A DNA stretch of 64,000 nucleotides from Plantago ovata (lineage: Eukaryota; Streptophyta; Magnoliopsida; Lamiales; Plantaginaceae). The position numbers were made by a program, and so were the translations under genes. The stretch spans positions 21,405,566-21,469,565 of the forward strand of contig CM051458.1 in the NCBI GenBank assembly GCA_028274465.1, given 5' to 3'. The notes below the pieces were generated by a model. It searched no databases. It was not told the origin of the DNA and worked only from the letters and a program-made list of their open reading frames with translations. Positions 45,138 to 55,132 of this stretch are shown piece by piece (positions within the stretch are counted from its first letter, which is position 1; each line of letters begins with the position of its first letter).

Positions 45138-46639
45138 TGTTCCGTTTAAACAACAAGAAAAGACTAGAGGGGGGTGAATAGTCTTTTCAAACTTTCGTCG
45201 TTTAAAAACTTTCTCAGCAAGAGCTTATTACTTTTCAGTAATGAGTTTGCTGATACTTAACTTTCTCAGCATGCACTAGTTACTTTTTAGTAACGAGTTT
45301 TACTGGTACTTTAAAAACAGAGTGCGGAAGTCTTTATACAATAAGTGCTTGTTTCACCAAGTGAGCAGAGTGACAGTGTACAGATAATTAAGCTTGTTGA
45401 AAACTAAATGCAGTAAAGTAAATCACACAAACACTTTTATAGTGGTATCTGAGAGTGGCGTAATCTCTCAACTAAAATCCACTTTGTCCTTTCTAGGACT
45501 GAATCCACTAAGATAAGTTTGAGGTTCCTTACAACACCTATCTAGAACGATTCTTCAGAAACCAAAGCACACTTGCTTCGTTTCCAACCTAACCAGAGAA
45601 CGAAACCTTGTTCTCCACCAAACTTGAGACTTATAATCAGCAAAACTACGCTTGATTAATTCCCCCTGAATTTCACGCCTGAAAAAGGGTGTTTATCAGT
45701 TAGAGAGGTTTGGGATGAGATGACTTGAGTATAACTTATTCAGCTATAGCAAGTTATCTAAGAAACAAAACTTGGAATACTTGCAGTAAATAAGTTAAGT
45801 TGTTTCAGGTGTCAAGACTTGTTCTTGTTTGAAAGAAAGAACACTTAACTAATTTCTTAGCTGTGAATGTTCTACTTCTTCACAAGTAGCTTTTGTTTCA
45901 AGCTTTAAGTCTTGGAATGGATCAATAGGCAGTAAAGAGTATGGAAGATGAGTGTTTAAGCACAATTGAGAGTTTGATCACGTTGTTGACACACTTCAAC
46001 TCTTTGCCGGATGACCTCTATTTATAGTGAATCAAGAGAGCCGTTTGAATTTCAAATTCTAAGGCTTTGTTCCTTAAGATGTCACTATCTTGCTTTTGTA
46101 CTTTCAGCAGCGTCCTTCATTTGTCTTCGAGTCTTCATGTTCTTCGCATGCTTACTTTTTCATTTAATGTTCTTTTGAATGAAATTCAAATGTGAACGTT
46201 GGAGCATAAATGCAAGTACTTTCAGCAAGGAGGTAACATATGTGTTTCAGCAAGCGGTCAGTCTCAGTTTCAGCAAGCACAACCTACTCTGTCATATAGA
46301 TTTTCACTTATACAAGTTGTTGCTGAAATTTCCACTTTCTGAGCAACATGTGCCTTTGTAGATACCATCTTCAGAAATCTTCTTAAGTCTTTAGTCTTCG
46401 AATTCTTCAAGTTTCTGAACGGGTCTAGTGCTTCAATAGTTCATTTGTAAAGAAAACAAAGTACATCATCAGCAAACTAAAGGACCTAACTAGTACCTAC
46501 ACTAAGTCTTGAACAAACATTCCTCTTTTACAATATCCTTAAAATTCTAAATTCCTATGGACCTTAAGATTACTAGTTACTGGACTTTCCTTAATTTAGC
46601 ATGGTTAATTGCTCATCAAAATTTACAAGTTTCCTAACA
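45138..46639 (-). repeat. 5' LTR of SV1
   Basis: 1502 bases starting TGTTAGGAAACTTG and ending GGAACA on the minus strand. A TATAAATA box is at 46019-46026 (minus). It contains hairpin ATTACTTTTCAGTAAT (45227-45242) and several TTGCTGA/TCAGCAA words. Confidence 0.93.
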
Positions 46640-46644
46640 ACTGT

Positions 46645-48176
46645 CATCAAACTCCCCAAACCGAACCTTTGCTTCTCCTCAAGCAACTAGTTAGACTCTA
46701 TGCAAACTACATGCAACATAAAGAGGAATCTCATGACAAACAAAAAGAACTAATCTATTGTATCTACCAAATGCTTATGAACAAAGACCATACAAATCAT
46801 AACATGGAAGTAGGTCGAAGAATGCCTCGATTGAACCTATACACATTCACATATGCACTTTGTTAGACAAGGGAGTCTCTCGTAACATTCTCTACCTGGA
46901 CCTGGTCAGTGACGACATAATGATGCATATTAGAATACAAATGGTTAACCCGTGCCTATGAAACTGAGGGCTTACTACTGTTCACCAAGTGAGACATTCG
47001 CCCAAGAGAGGTCTAACCAATACTGGCTCTCATCAAACGAAGGAGGGTTCCCTAAAAGACAACACTCCCCTATTCTACCCGACTCTTATAGCAAAGACTC
47101 TTTACCACTTTCTGAATGGCAGGACGAGGGTGGTCTAGAACAGGCCTTGGACTAGGCGACACGAAATACAAGGAAGAATTTACAACTCGATTACAAACTA
47201 CTACAAAAACTGAAAAAATGATGCAACTCTTTGCCAATCTGCTTTTTGGCTTGCTTGGAACCTTCTTTTGTTTTTTTGGGTCTTATTCTTTTTTTTTCTT
47301 TTTCCAGATTTCTGGAATATATTTTTTCGATTTTTTCTTCTTTTTATTTTTTTTATTTTTTGTATATAGCCAGTAGTAGCAACAACGACTCTACAACGAC
47401 CTCCCCAAAGCTATTCGAAAGAATACATTGGAGCACAAACTCACAAAGAAGAAGAAAAACAAACTCAACATGACTCAACTATATGAAAAAAAAGTCATAC
47501 AATGGTAACCCCTCCCCAAATCTATTCGTTAGAATAGGTTCCAAACAAAGGATCACACACCTCACTCTACCTCCTTCCTAGGCATTTAGCAATCTCAAAA
47601 GGCAAGGTGAAGACTTGTTGCCTCTTAGGTACATAATTACACAAGAACACAACCAAAGACTCTAACATGCAACATTTTATAAGGCCCTCGCGAACCGCAG
47701 TAGAGAAAACACCACATAGTGATGTCGAGCCAAGCGAGACAAACCTCAAACTAATCCATAGAAATGCAATGCATGGTCAATGATAAAAAAACACTTAGTC
47801 TATACAATAAAAGAGTTCAAAAAATTTGGCAATAAACTCCACACAACATCATGCAAAACTAGACTAAGGATGAATGCATACGAACAAACTAAATTCTAAG
47901 AAAGTGGTAAACGTGCAAACAAGGCTTTCACGAGTTGAAATGAAATAAGTCACTGGAATACCCAGAGATAATCCCCCCTAACCTGAACTTTGTCGTACGT
48001 CCCGAACGTCGAAAGTGGATGTTGGGTGAGAGCCGGAAGTGTACCTGTAACCTATATTACTCAATGAAACTCGTGAGAAACCAAAACGGATGATAAAAAG
48101 GGTAAAAAGGTCAATATGTCTGCATACGGGGTGATTCGTGCTGTCCGGATGAAAATCTGGACACCCGGAGCACTGG
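46645..48176 (-). other. G2 internal region downstream of gag
   Basis: On the minus strand, the counterpart of 35700-36888 in G3: polypurine tract (46661-46650), a degenerate A-rich tract (47370-47275 as T-rich on plus) and diverged versions of the AACCTATTC hairpins (near 47525 and 47410). No gene seen. The segment corresponding to the second internal frame of G3 is absent, so G2 is a shorter subfamily. Confidence 0.55.
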
Positions 48177-48422
48177 CGCCCACAGGCGCACCGCCCCATG
48201 TGAGGGGCGGTCCGCCTGGGGTGCCCAGGCTTCTGCCTTTCCCGGGCACACCGCCCCGTGTGAGGGGCGGTCCGCCTGGGAGCGGTAGAGGTGACCGGGA
48301 ATTCTGCTTCTCCCGGGCGCACCGCCTCGTGTGAGGGGCGGTCCGCCTGGGAGCGGCAGAAGCACGTATTCTACTTCTCCCGGGCGCACCGCCCCGTGTG
48401 AGGGGCGGCCCGCCTGGGAGCG
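48177..48422. repeat. Four tandem GC-rich hairpins in G2
   Basis: Four units, about 60-70 bases apart. Each has the form of a 17-bp arm (consensus CCCGGGCGCACCGCCCC), a loop GTGTGA, then an arm GGGGCGGTCCGCCTGGG, pairing at about 15 of 17 positions. They begin near 48183, 48240, 48314 and 48379. They lie 200-450 bases downstream of gag on the minus strand. Proline- and arginine-rich frames across them are artefacts. Confidence 0.8.
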
Positions 48423-48634
48423 GCAGAGCCTTGGCTCCGAGTTAATCATTCCCGAACTGAAAAAAAAATCCCAACTTTTTACCTATTTTATCACCAAAAA
48501 CACACTCTAACACAAGGGAAAAAACAACTAAATGTTCAATGTATGCATGCCATGCAAGAAAGCGATAAAACTCCGGGTTGCCTCCCGGAAAGCGCCATCG
48601 TTTATTAGTCTCTGACTCGACTTCTTCATCTCCT

Positions 48635-50478
48635 TTAGCTCCTACCAGGACAGGTACTAGCCTTCCTCCTCATGGATCTCTTCCTCATAACTAGTACCTG
48701 AGAATAAGAATGAACAAACGCATCAGGGCCAAAAAAGCCTATGGGGTGAGAAACAATCATCTGTGGATTAGGATCAGGAATGGCTTGCAACATATGTTGC
48801 TTGCCATCCACCTCAATAATGTAGGTTCTCCGGTAGGTGTTGATCACATAGCGCACATTGGTCATGAAAGATCGTCCCAAGAGAACTACACCACTCATCC
48901 CACATCTTGATGCCGGCATCACAACGAAATTGGTGTAAACTGAAGTGTCACCAATCCTCATCAACACATTCCTAATAATACCTTCCGGCCTCACAAAGGA
49001 TCCATCTGCTAGCTGCACAACGGACTTATGTTTCTCCAGCTTCCCAAGACCACTTTTCTCAAACACATTCATTGGGAGCACATTAGAGAATCCTCCCGTA
49101 TCAAGTGTGGCACGGATATCATCTAAGCTACCAATCCCAACCTTAACATCCAAGCTATTGGGAATTGGTTCAGGATCTTCACCATCCTCATCACTCACCT
49201 CAAATCCAAGGCCTTTATCTTTCTCCTTGGTCAGGGGACGCTCACCTTGTGCACAACACTTGCACTCAGCAACCTTCTTAATGGTTGCACTACCGCTAGA
49301 CACAATGATCTCCACAGGAAGATCTCCTACCAAAGTGATCGACATTGATCTCTCCGTATTACTAGGCAACTTCCCTTGCTCCTTACTCGCTCTACGGTCT
49401 ATCAACTCCTGTATCTTTTGGTGTGCAACCTTAGTACTTGCCTCCAATTGATCTAGCCGACCCCTTGTCTTTTCTGAATCCTCCTCGTATCGTTTCAGAA
49501 ATCCCTGGGTGAAATCTACCAATTTCTGTAAATTATCCAAGAGAGTAGCAGACTTGGATTGAGATGTTTCGGCCTTAGGAGCAGGATTTTCACAATGGTC
49601 GTTTCCGTAGTTGGGATTACTACGGTCTACCCAGTAAACACCTTCTCGTGCTAGATCTGATCTACACATATGAGCCCATGCCCATAGTTCTTACACACCC
49701 CATAAACCTCATTGGAAATAGATGTTCCGATTGAGCTCTTCAGAACTTGCCTCATCTCATTGGCGAAACCATCAAGCCTATCGCCACTCACACCATTCAC
49801 CTGAACCTCAGGATTTGCTGGAGCTTCACTTCCACGCCTCTTTCCTATGCTCTTGGATCCTTGAACTGAGATCCCCTAGCAAGCTTCTCAAAACATTCCC
49901 ACACATACTCGGCGGTCTCCTCCCAAATATTTCAATGGCACTGGAAATCTACCTTCTGTTGGCTCTCATAGGTGAGCCCATTGTAGAAGTGCTGAAATAG
50001 ATCAGCGATATCCATCCCATGGTGCGGGCACTTGTTCTTGAGGTCCTTGAACCTCTCCAAAGCAGTGTAGATGGTTTCATCATAATCTTGCTTGAAACCG
50101 CTGATTTGTGCCTTTAGTGCGGTAGTCAAGGTATGGGGAAAATATTTCTCCATAACAGCAAAAAACACATTCCCCCCAGGTGTCGAGCGATCCGGCCTCC
50201 AAAGTGCCCAACCATGCTTTTGCTCTATCACCGAGCCCCATAGCAAAAACCTTCATGCGCAACTCATCATCCGTAATTCCTGCTCCAGGCCTTGGGAGAT
50301 TGTTAATGAAATTCTCAATGTCGCTCAAGAATCCCATAACATCCTCCTTAGCCATCTCGTAGAATTTCGGAAGCTGCTGGAACATGTGATCTTTAATCTC
50401 CAAATCACGCGTAGCAGCAGAAAGGACAATAGTAACTCAGTTGTGTCGAACCCATGATTTCAAAAGTGTGTGAGCCAT
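48635..50478 (-). pseudogene. gag: Gag-protease of G2, broken
   Basis: The ATG at 50478 opens a short leader (MAHTLLKSWV) that stops after 13 codons. Frames 50403-50080 and 50246-49932 give the Gag core (LRMKVFAMGLGDRAKAWLGT, FERFKDLKNKCPHHG type) with a frameshift. The zinc-knuckle region near 49690 is disrupted. The last 344 codons (49669-48635) are open and contain the protease motif ATLDTGGFSNVLP. About two thirds of residues match G1, so G2 is a separate subfamily. No pol follows. Confidence 0.82.
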
Positions 50479-50648
50479 CACAAAACCTGGATATCTGTGA
50501 CATGAGTAATTCACAACCAAAAATCAGTCCTGTTAGAACCCACCAAAATCTGGAAATCAATCACTAAACTAGACAAACAAAGATCACTTATTCCGGAAAT
50601 TGAATGCTGGAAATATAAATAAGCTAAAGAGTAAAAAGGAGTTAAAGT

Positions 50649-50665
50649 CCCCGGCAACGACGCCA
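50649..50665 (-). promoter_or_regulatory. Primer-binding site of G2, tRNA-Asp type
   Basis: Minus strand TGGCGTCGTTGCCGGGG, identical to that of G3, three bases after the LTR end. Confidence 0.85.
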
Positions 50666-50668
50666 ATT

Positions 50669-53513
50669 TGATGAACGAGATTGTTAGACTCGAACAATCA
50701 AATGAATTTGTTTGAAAGCCAAAGGGCAACTCACAACTACACAAAATACGTAGTTCAGAGGTAAGACGACCTCGAGTGTCAAACTCTAGGGACTTAACTA
50801 GCTTTATTTAAATAATTATTATAAATTCAGAAAACAAATTTGACTTATCTTAACTTAACAATACATAATATGAGTTGGTGATAGTATGCTCATTCTAAGC
50901 ATCGGGTTCTAATTATGCATGAAAGTGCAACACGTACTGCTTTAAAAGTAATTCGAATTAACAAACACCAAAAGACAGATTTGTACACATTTATTTTGAA
51001 AGCTTCCTATCTATACTAATACTTGGCTAAGGTTGTCAGGCTTAGTTCAAGCAGTACTTGATAATTATAAATATTGAATCGATGATCTTGAATTGTCCTA
51101 GTGTTTCTAACACTTTCATACGAAGATATTTGGCTTAGTCGGATCAAATAATCGAATAAAACAATAATACAAGTAAAAGACTCAGAAACTCAATCATGCA
51201 CAATATGAACCCTAGCTATGAAATTACATACTATCACCAACTAGAAATTTAACTACTCATATCAAAATCAAGATCAACAATAGCAATCATAGATTAAAAC
51301 ATAATTGAATTGAAAGATAGAGTATGAAAAAGGTGAGATACAAAGTTACCACCGAGGGTTGTCAATCTCTGGTGAATTGATAAACTCACAAGTTTCTAGC
51401 AAGGTGAGATCAAAAGATGTCCAAATCTCTACCTTGGTGCTCCAAATTGCTAAGGAAAAGTAGTTCTAAGAGAAAGAAAACCCAGAACAAGCTCTAGGGT
51501 TTATGTTTGCAAAATTATGATCTAAGATCTGAAAATTCGACTTATATATATAAAATATCGCAGAATTCCGGAATCTGAGGGGCGGTCCGCCCCCCGTCCC
51601 AGGCGGTCCGCTTGTGGCTGGCAACAAGTTCGCTAGTTTTTCCTCTAAGTTCGAACTTATATTCCGGGCGCGTCCGAACTTGGATTGGCGCATAAGACAC
51701 ACCGTTGGATAGAACTTCGAGTTAGCTACGCGTAGGTTGTAACCTTATCAAAATCCAATATCGTATGAAAGACTGGTTCCCAAAATACTGAGACTATGCA
51801 AATGGAACTTCCAGATTTCACTTCAAAGGCTCCAAAATCTTCATTCGAACTCCGAATGAACTACCGTTTCCGCCTCATACAAGATATCTCAGATCTTTCA
51901 TGTTCCCCTTGGTCTTGGGCACGGTTTTGAGCTCCGAAACTTGGTCTTTTAGCCTGGAAACACGTCTCGGTACTCCTTGACACACCACGGGTGATCTTGT
52001 TGCACCAAAACTTCAATGTTTCGGAGCTCAAAACCGTGACCAAGGACAAGGAGAACATGAAATATTCGAGATATCTTATATGAGGCGGAAACGGTAGTTC
52101 ATTCGAAGTTCAGATGAAGATTTTGAGGCCTTTGAAGTGAAATCTGGAAGTTCCATTTGCATAGTCTTAGTATTTGGGCACCTGTATTTCATATGATATT
52201 GGATTGGGATGAGTTTACAACCTACGATAGCATTATGTGCCAATCCGAGTTCGGACGCACCCGGAATCTCTGTTCGAACTTAGAGGAAAAACTAGCGAAC
52301 TTGCTGCCAGCCACAGGCGGACCGCCTGGGACGGGGGCGGACCGCCCCTCAGATTCCGGAATTCTACGATATTTTATATTTATAAGTCGAACTTTGAGAT
52401 CTTAGATCATAATTTTGCAGACATAAACCCTAGAGCTTGTTCTGGGTTTTCTTTCTCTTAGAACTACTTTTTCTTAGCAATTTGGAGCACCAAGGTAGAG
52501 ATTTGGACATCTTTTGATCTCATCTTGCTATAAACTTCCGAGTTTAGCAATTCACCGGAGATTGACAACCCTCGGTGGTAACTTTGCATCTCACCTTTTT
52601 CATACTCTATCTTTCAATTCAATTATGTTTTCATCTATGATTGCTATTGTTGATCTTGATTTTGATATGAGTAGCTAAATTTCTAGTTGGTGATAGTATG
52701 TAAATTCATAGCTAGGGTTCATATTGTGCATGATTGAGTTTCTGAGTCTTTTACTTGTGTAATTGTTTTATTCGATTCTTTGATCCGACTAAGCCAAATA
52801 TCTTCGTATGAAAGTGTTAGAAACACTAGGACAATTCAAGATCATCGATTCAATAATTATAATTATCAAGTACTGCTTGAACTAAGCCTGACAACCTTAG
52901 CCAAGTATTAGTATAGATAGGAAGCTTTCAAAATACACGTCTACAAATCTGTTTTTTGGTGTTTGTTAATTCGAATTACTTTTAAAGCAGTACGCGTTGC
53001 ACTTTCATGCATAATTAGATCCCCGATGCTTAGAATGAGCATACTATCACCAGCTCTCATCATATATTGTTAAGCAAAGCTAAGTCATAATTTGTTTTCT
53101 GAATTTATAATAGTTATTTAGTTAAAGCTAGTTAAGTCCCTAGAGATCGACACTCGAGGTCATCTTACCTCTGCACTACGTGTTTTGTGTAGTTGTGAGT
53201 TGCCCTTTGGCTTTCAAACAAATTTATTTGATTGTTCGAGTCTGACAATCTCTTTCATCAATTCGAAACTTGGTCTTTTGGCCTGGAAACACGTCCCGGT
53301 ACTCCTTGACACACCACGGGTGATCTTGTTGCACCAAAACTTCAATGTTTCTCCATGATTTACATCCAAAAGTACGATTTTCACCTAAAACCTGAAAATA
53401 ACAAAAGTAATGGAAACGTGACACTATTCTAACAAAATGCACTAAAATGCATGCAAGAGGATAGCTAAATAGGTGAAAAAGAACTAAATAAAAGTCTAAA
53501 AACAATGTCATCA
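50669..53513 (-). repeat. 5' LTR of G2 expanded by an inverted duplication
   Basis: The uninterrupted LTR would be 50669-52021 plus 53351-53513 (about 1516 bases). Inserted in it is an inverted copy of its own distal 1.24 kb (52022-53260, ending TTCATCA), followed by a direct repeat of 87 bases (51935-52021 repeated at 53264-53350). GC-palindrome pairs (GGCGGTCCGCC) occur at 51578-51612 and, inverted, at 52317-52350. TATA-like boxes lie beside each. Confidence 0.85.
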
Positions 53514-53646
53514 TAACACATAAAACCCATGTGAACCCACTTTTTTTCTTGATTTGAAATGGACCAAATTTTTCACTTTCCTTTTCCTTTTTATTCTTTC
53601 TTCTTTTTATTGTTGTCGTTTAAATGGAAATAAAAACTGGGTCTGT
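53514..53646. other. Flank between G2 and the LINE
   Basis: A pyrimidine-rich stretch with no gene. Its last 15 bases (53632-53646, AAAAACTGGGTCTGT) are the left target duplication of the LINE. Confidence 0.6.
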
Positions 53647-53724
53647 CTATTGTGGGCGATTACACCGTCACTGTGTGAGATCGATTTTCTTTGTGATTTT
53701 GCCATTTTCCTTCGACATTTGTGA

Positions 53725-55083
53725 ATGACGAAGAGGCGATCTGATATGGAAAGAATAGAGGAGGGCTTGAGGGAAGATGAGGATGGGATGACAGAGGAGT
53801 TTGAAGAGGATTTGTTCGAAGATGAGGAGTTTGGGGATCCGATTAGGGTTCCGGTGAACCAATCTCCGGCGATTGTACTGAATGATGGGGATATTGGTGA
53901 TGCTAGGGCGCATGAGACGAGACGCTATAGTGAGCTTTTCGCCGGCAACCGACGAGTAGAAAATGGAGTTGCTCTGAGGTATTCACCGCCGGTAAACCGT
54001 GAGATACTGGAATATACTGTTGATGAAGTGTCTGATAGTGTAGAATTCTGGAGATTTGCGCTTATTGGTACTATTGTGGGGATTAAGCTCCCTTTTGAGG
54101 CTTTACAGCGTTATGTGGATGCGAGATGGGGAGTAAAACCTACGATTCATGTTGTTGATAAGGGTGTGTATGTGTTCAGATTCAAGTTAGAGGAGGATAT
54201 GTTACAGGTTTACGGAGGTGGTCCATGGATGGTAAAAGGAGAGTATCCTTTGGTACTTATACAGTGGGAACCGGGGATGAAGTTGGATCCCTCTTCATTG
54301 CAGGATTACCCTATTTGGGTACAACTACCGGGATTGGACCTTCAGTTTTGGTCTCCGGAAGTACTAGGGAAGATAGCTAGCGCGATTGGTAATCCTAGCT
54401 ACATTGACAAGATGACTGCAACAAAAGAAAGGCTAGCTTATGCTAGGATATTTGTGGAACTGAAATCTGGCATGAAACTCATTGATTCTATCAAACTGAA
54501 AGCTCCTGATGGGAGAGAATTTAACCAAAGAGTGTATTACGAGATAAGACCACATCAATGTTTTAAGTATTATAAATTTGGGCAGAATGCAAGAATGTGT
54601 AGGGCTGTGAGACCAAAATGGCAACTAGTGGATCAGAATCAAAGAGTTGCAGAGAGGACAGGTATGGGAAATGAACAAGGGAGTGATATTACAAGTGCAA
54701 CTGCTAGTGTAGAAGGCACAAGGGCTGAAAATAGGAACGGGGTGGTTCAGAGTGAGCTACAGGAAACTATTGTTCAGGAAAAAAGAAATGAGGATGTGGC
54801 TAGGAGGGTGAATTCTTCAAATCAGACTCTTATTACTACTGTTGGTACTATAGAAGTAGTCACCACTAATCAAAATGATGGAAGGAACAACATACAAGGT
54901 GGTAATGATTCAGGAGCTGGGATTGAGAAAAGAAGTATTGCAAATGAAGGGGAAGAGAAAACTGTAAGACATTCTGTGAGGTTGCAAAACAAGAAAGGTA
55001 ATCAGCAGAGGAGTTCTAGTGACTGGAAAGTAGTTGATAGAAGGACTGGAGGAAGGAAGGAACATGTAAATGGAGGAATTTAA
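53725..55083 (+). CDS. LINE ORF1 (Gag-like, DUF4283 type)
   Basis: 452 intact codons. After an acidic N-terminus (residues 6-50), a DUF4283-like domain spans about 95-240 (SVEFWRFALIGTIVG, VYVFRFKLEEDMLQV, GGPWMVKGEYPLVLIQW, DYPIWVQLPGL). A CCHC-type knuckle follows at about 272-287. It is degenerate: CFKYYKFGQNARMC keeps the outer cysteines but has Tyr for the second Cys and Asn for His. The C-terminal 160 residues are polar and basic. In plant L1 elements ORF1 binds the RNA in a particle. A second in-frame ATG eight codons on is an alternative start. Confidence 0.85.
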   Translation: MTKRRSDMERIEEGLREDEDGMTEEFEEDLFEDEEFGDPIRVPVNQSPAIVLNDGDIGDARAHETRRYSELFAGNRRVENGVALRYSPPVNREILEYTVDEVSDSVEFWRFALIGTIVGIKLPFEALQRYVDARWGVKPTIHVVDKGVYVFRFKLEEDMLQVYGGGPWMVKGEYPLVLIQWEPGMKLDPSSLQDYPIWVQLPGLDLQFWSPEVLGKIASAIGNPSYIDKMTATKERLAYARIFVELKSGMKLIDSIKLKAPDGREFNQRVYYEIRPHQCFKYYKFGQNARMCRAVRPKWQLVDQNQRVAERTGMGNEQGSDITSATASVEGTRAENRNGVVQSELQETIVQEKRNEDVARRVNSSNQTLITTVGTIEVVTTNQNDGRNNIQGGNDSGAGIEKRSIANEGEEKTVRHSVRLQNKKGNQQRSSSDWKVVDRRTGGRKEHVNGGI

Positions 55084-55132
55084 AAAGCGCAGCATGTGGT
55101 ACAAATAGGAGGGAGGTTCAAAAATCTTCCTA

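Larger units (their letters stand above)
25411..46639 (-). mobile_element. Sirevirus-like Copia element SV1 with an extra reading frame
   Basis: Flanked by an exact target duplication ACTGT (25406-25410 and 46640-46644). On the minus strand: 5' LTR (46639-45138), iMet primer-binding site, Gag, protease, integrase, RT, RNase H (to 39245), a spacer, then a long extra frame in the envelope-like position (38275-25578, interrupted by G3), and only the last 167 bases of the 3' LTR. This order, the extra frame after pol, and the GGGGG polypurine tract seen in the sister copy SV2, are typical of the Sirevirus lineage. Several frameshifts and stops are present. Confidence 0.9.
24285..53513 (-). mobile_element. 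Gypsy-type element G2 (outer shell of the nest)
   Basis: Read on the minus strand: a 5' LTR expanded by an inverted duplication (53513-50669), a tRNA-Asp primer-binding site, a broken Gag-protease frame (50478-48635), four strong hairpins (about 48420-48177), a shortened downstream region with polypurine tract (46661-46650), and the 3' LTR. The 3' LTR is split after its first 10 bases (46649-46640) by the Copia element SV1 and resumes at 25410-24285, lacking its last 380 or so bases. Without the inserts its internal part is about 4.0 kb and holds no RT or integrase. The LTR sequence differs from G0, G1 and G3, so this is a separate subfamily. Confidence 0.85.

Noticed and set aside
48183..48420. 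CRISPR-like spaced repeats
   Set aside because: Four GC-rich palindromic units with similar spacers in a plant retrotransposon; spacers are not unique and there are no cas genes.
47978..48449. Pro/Arg-rich frames on both strands over the tandem hairpins
   Set aside because: Translation of GC-rich palindromes; the repeats read alike in several frames.
52157..52461. A separate plus-strand gene in the inverted arm
   Set aside because: It is the inverted LTR copy; the same words occur on the minus strand at 51466-51702.
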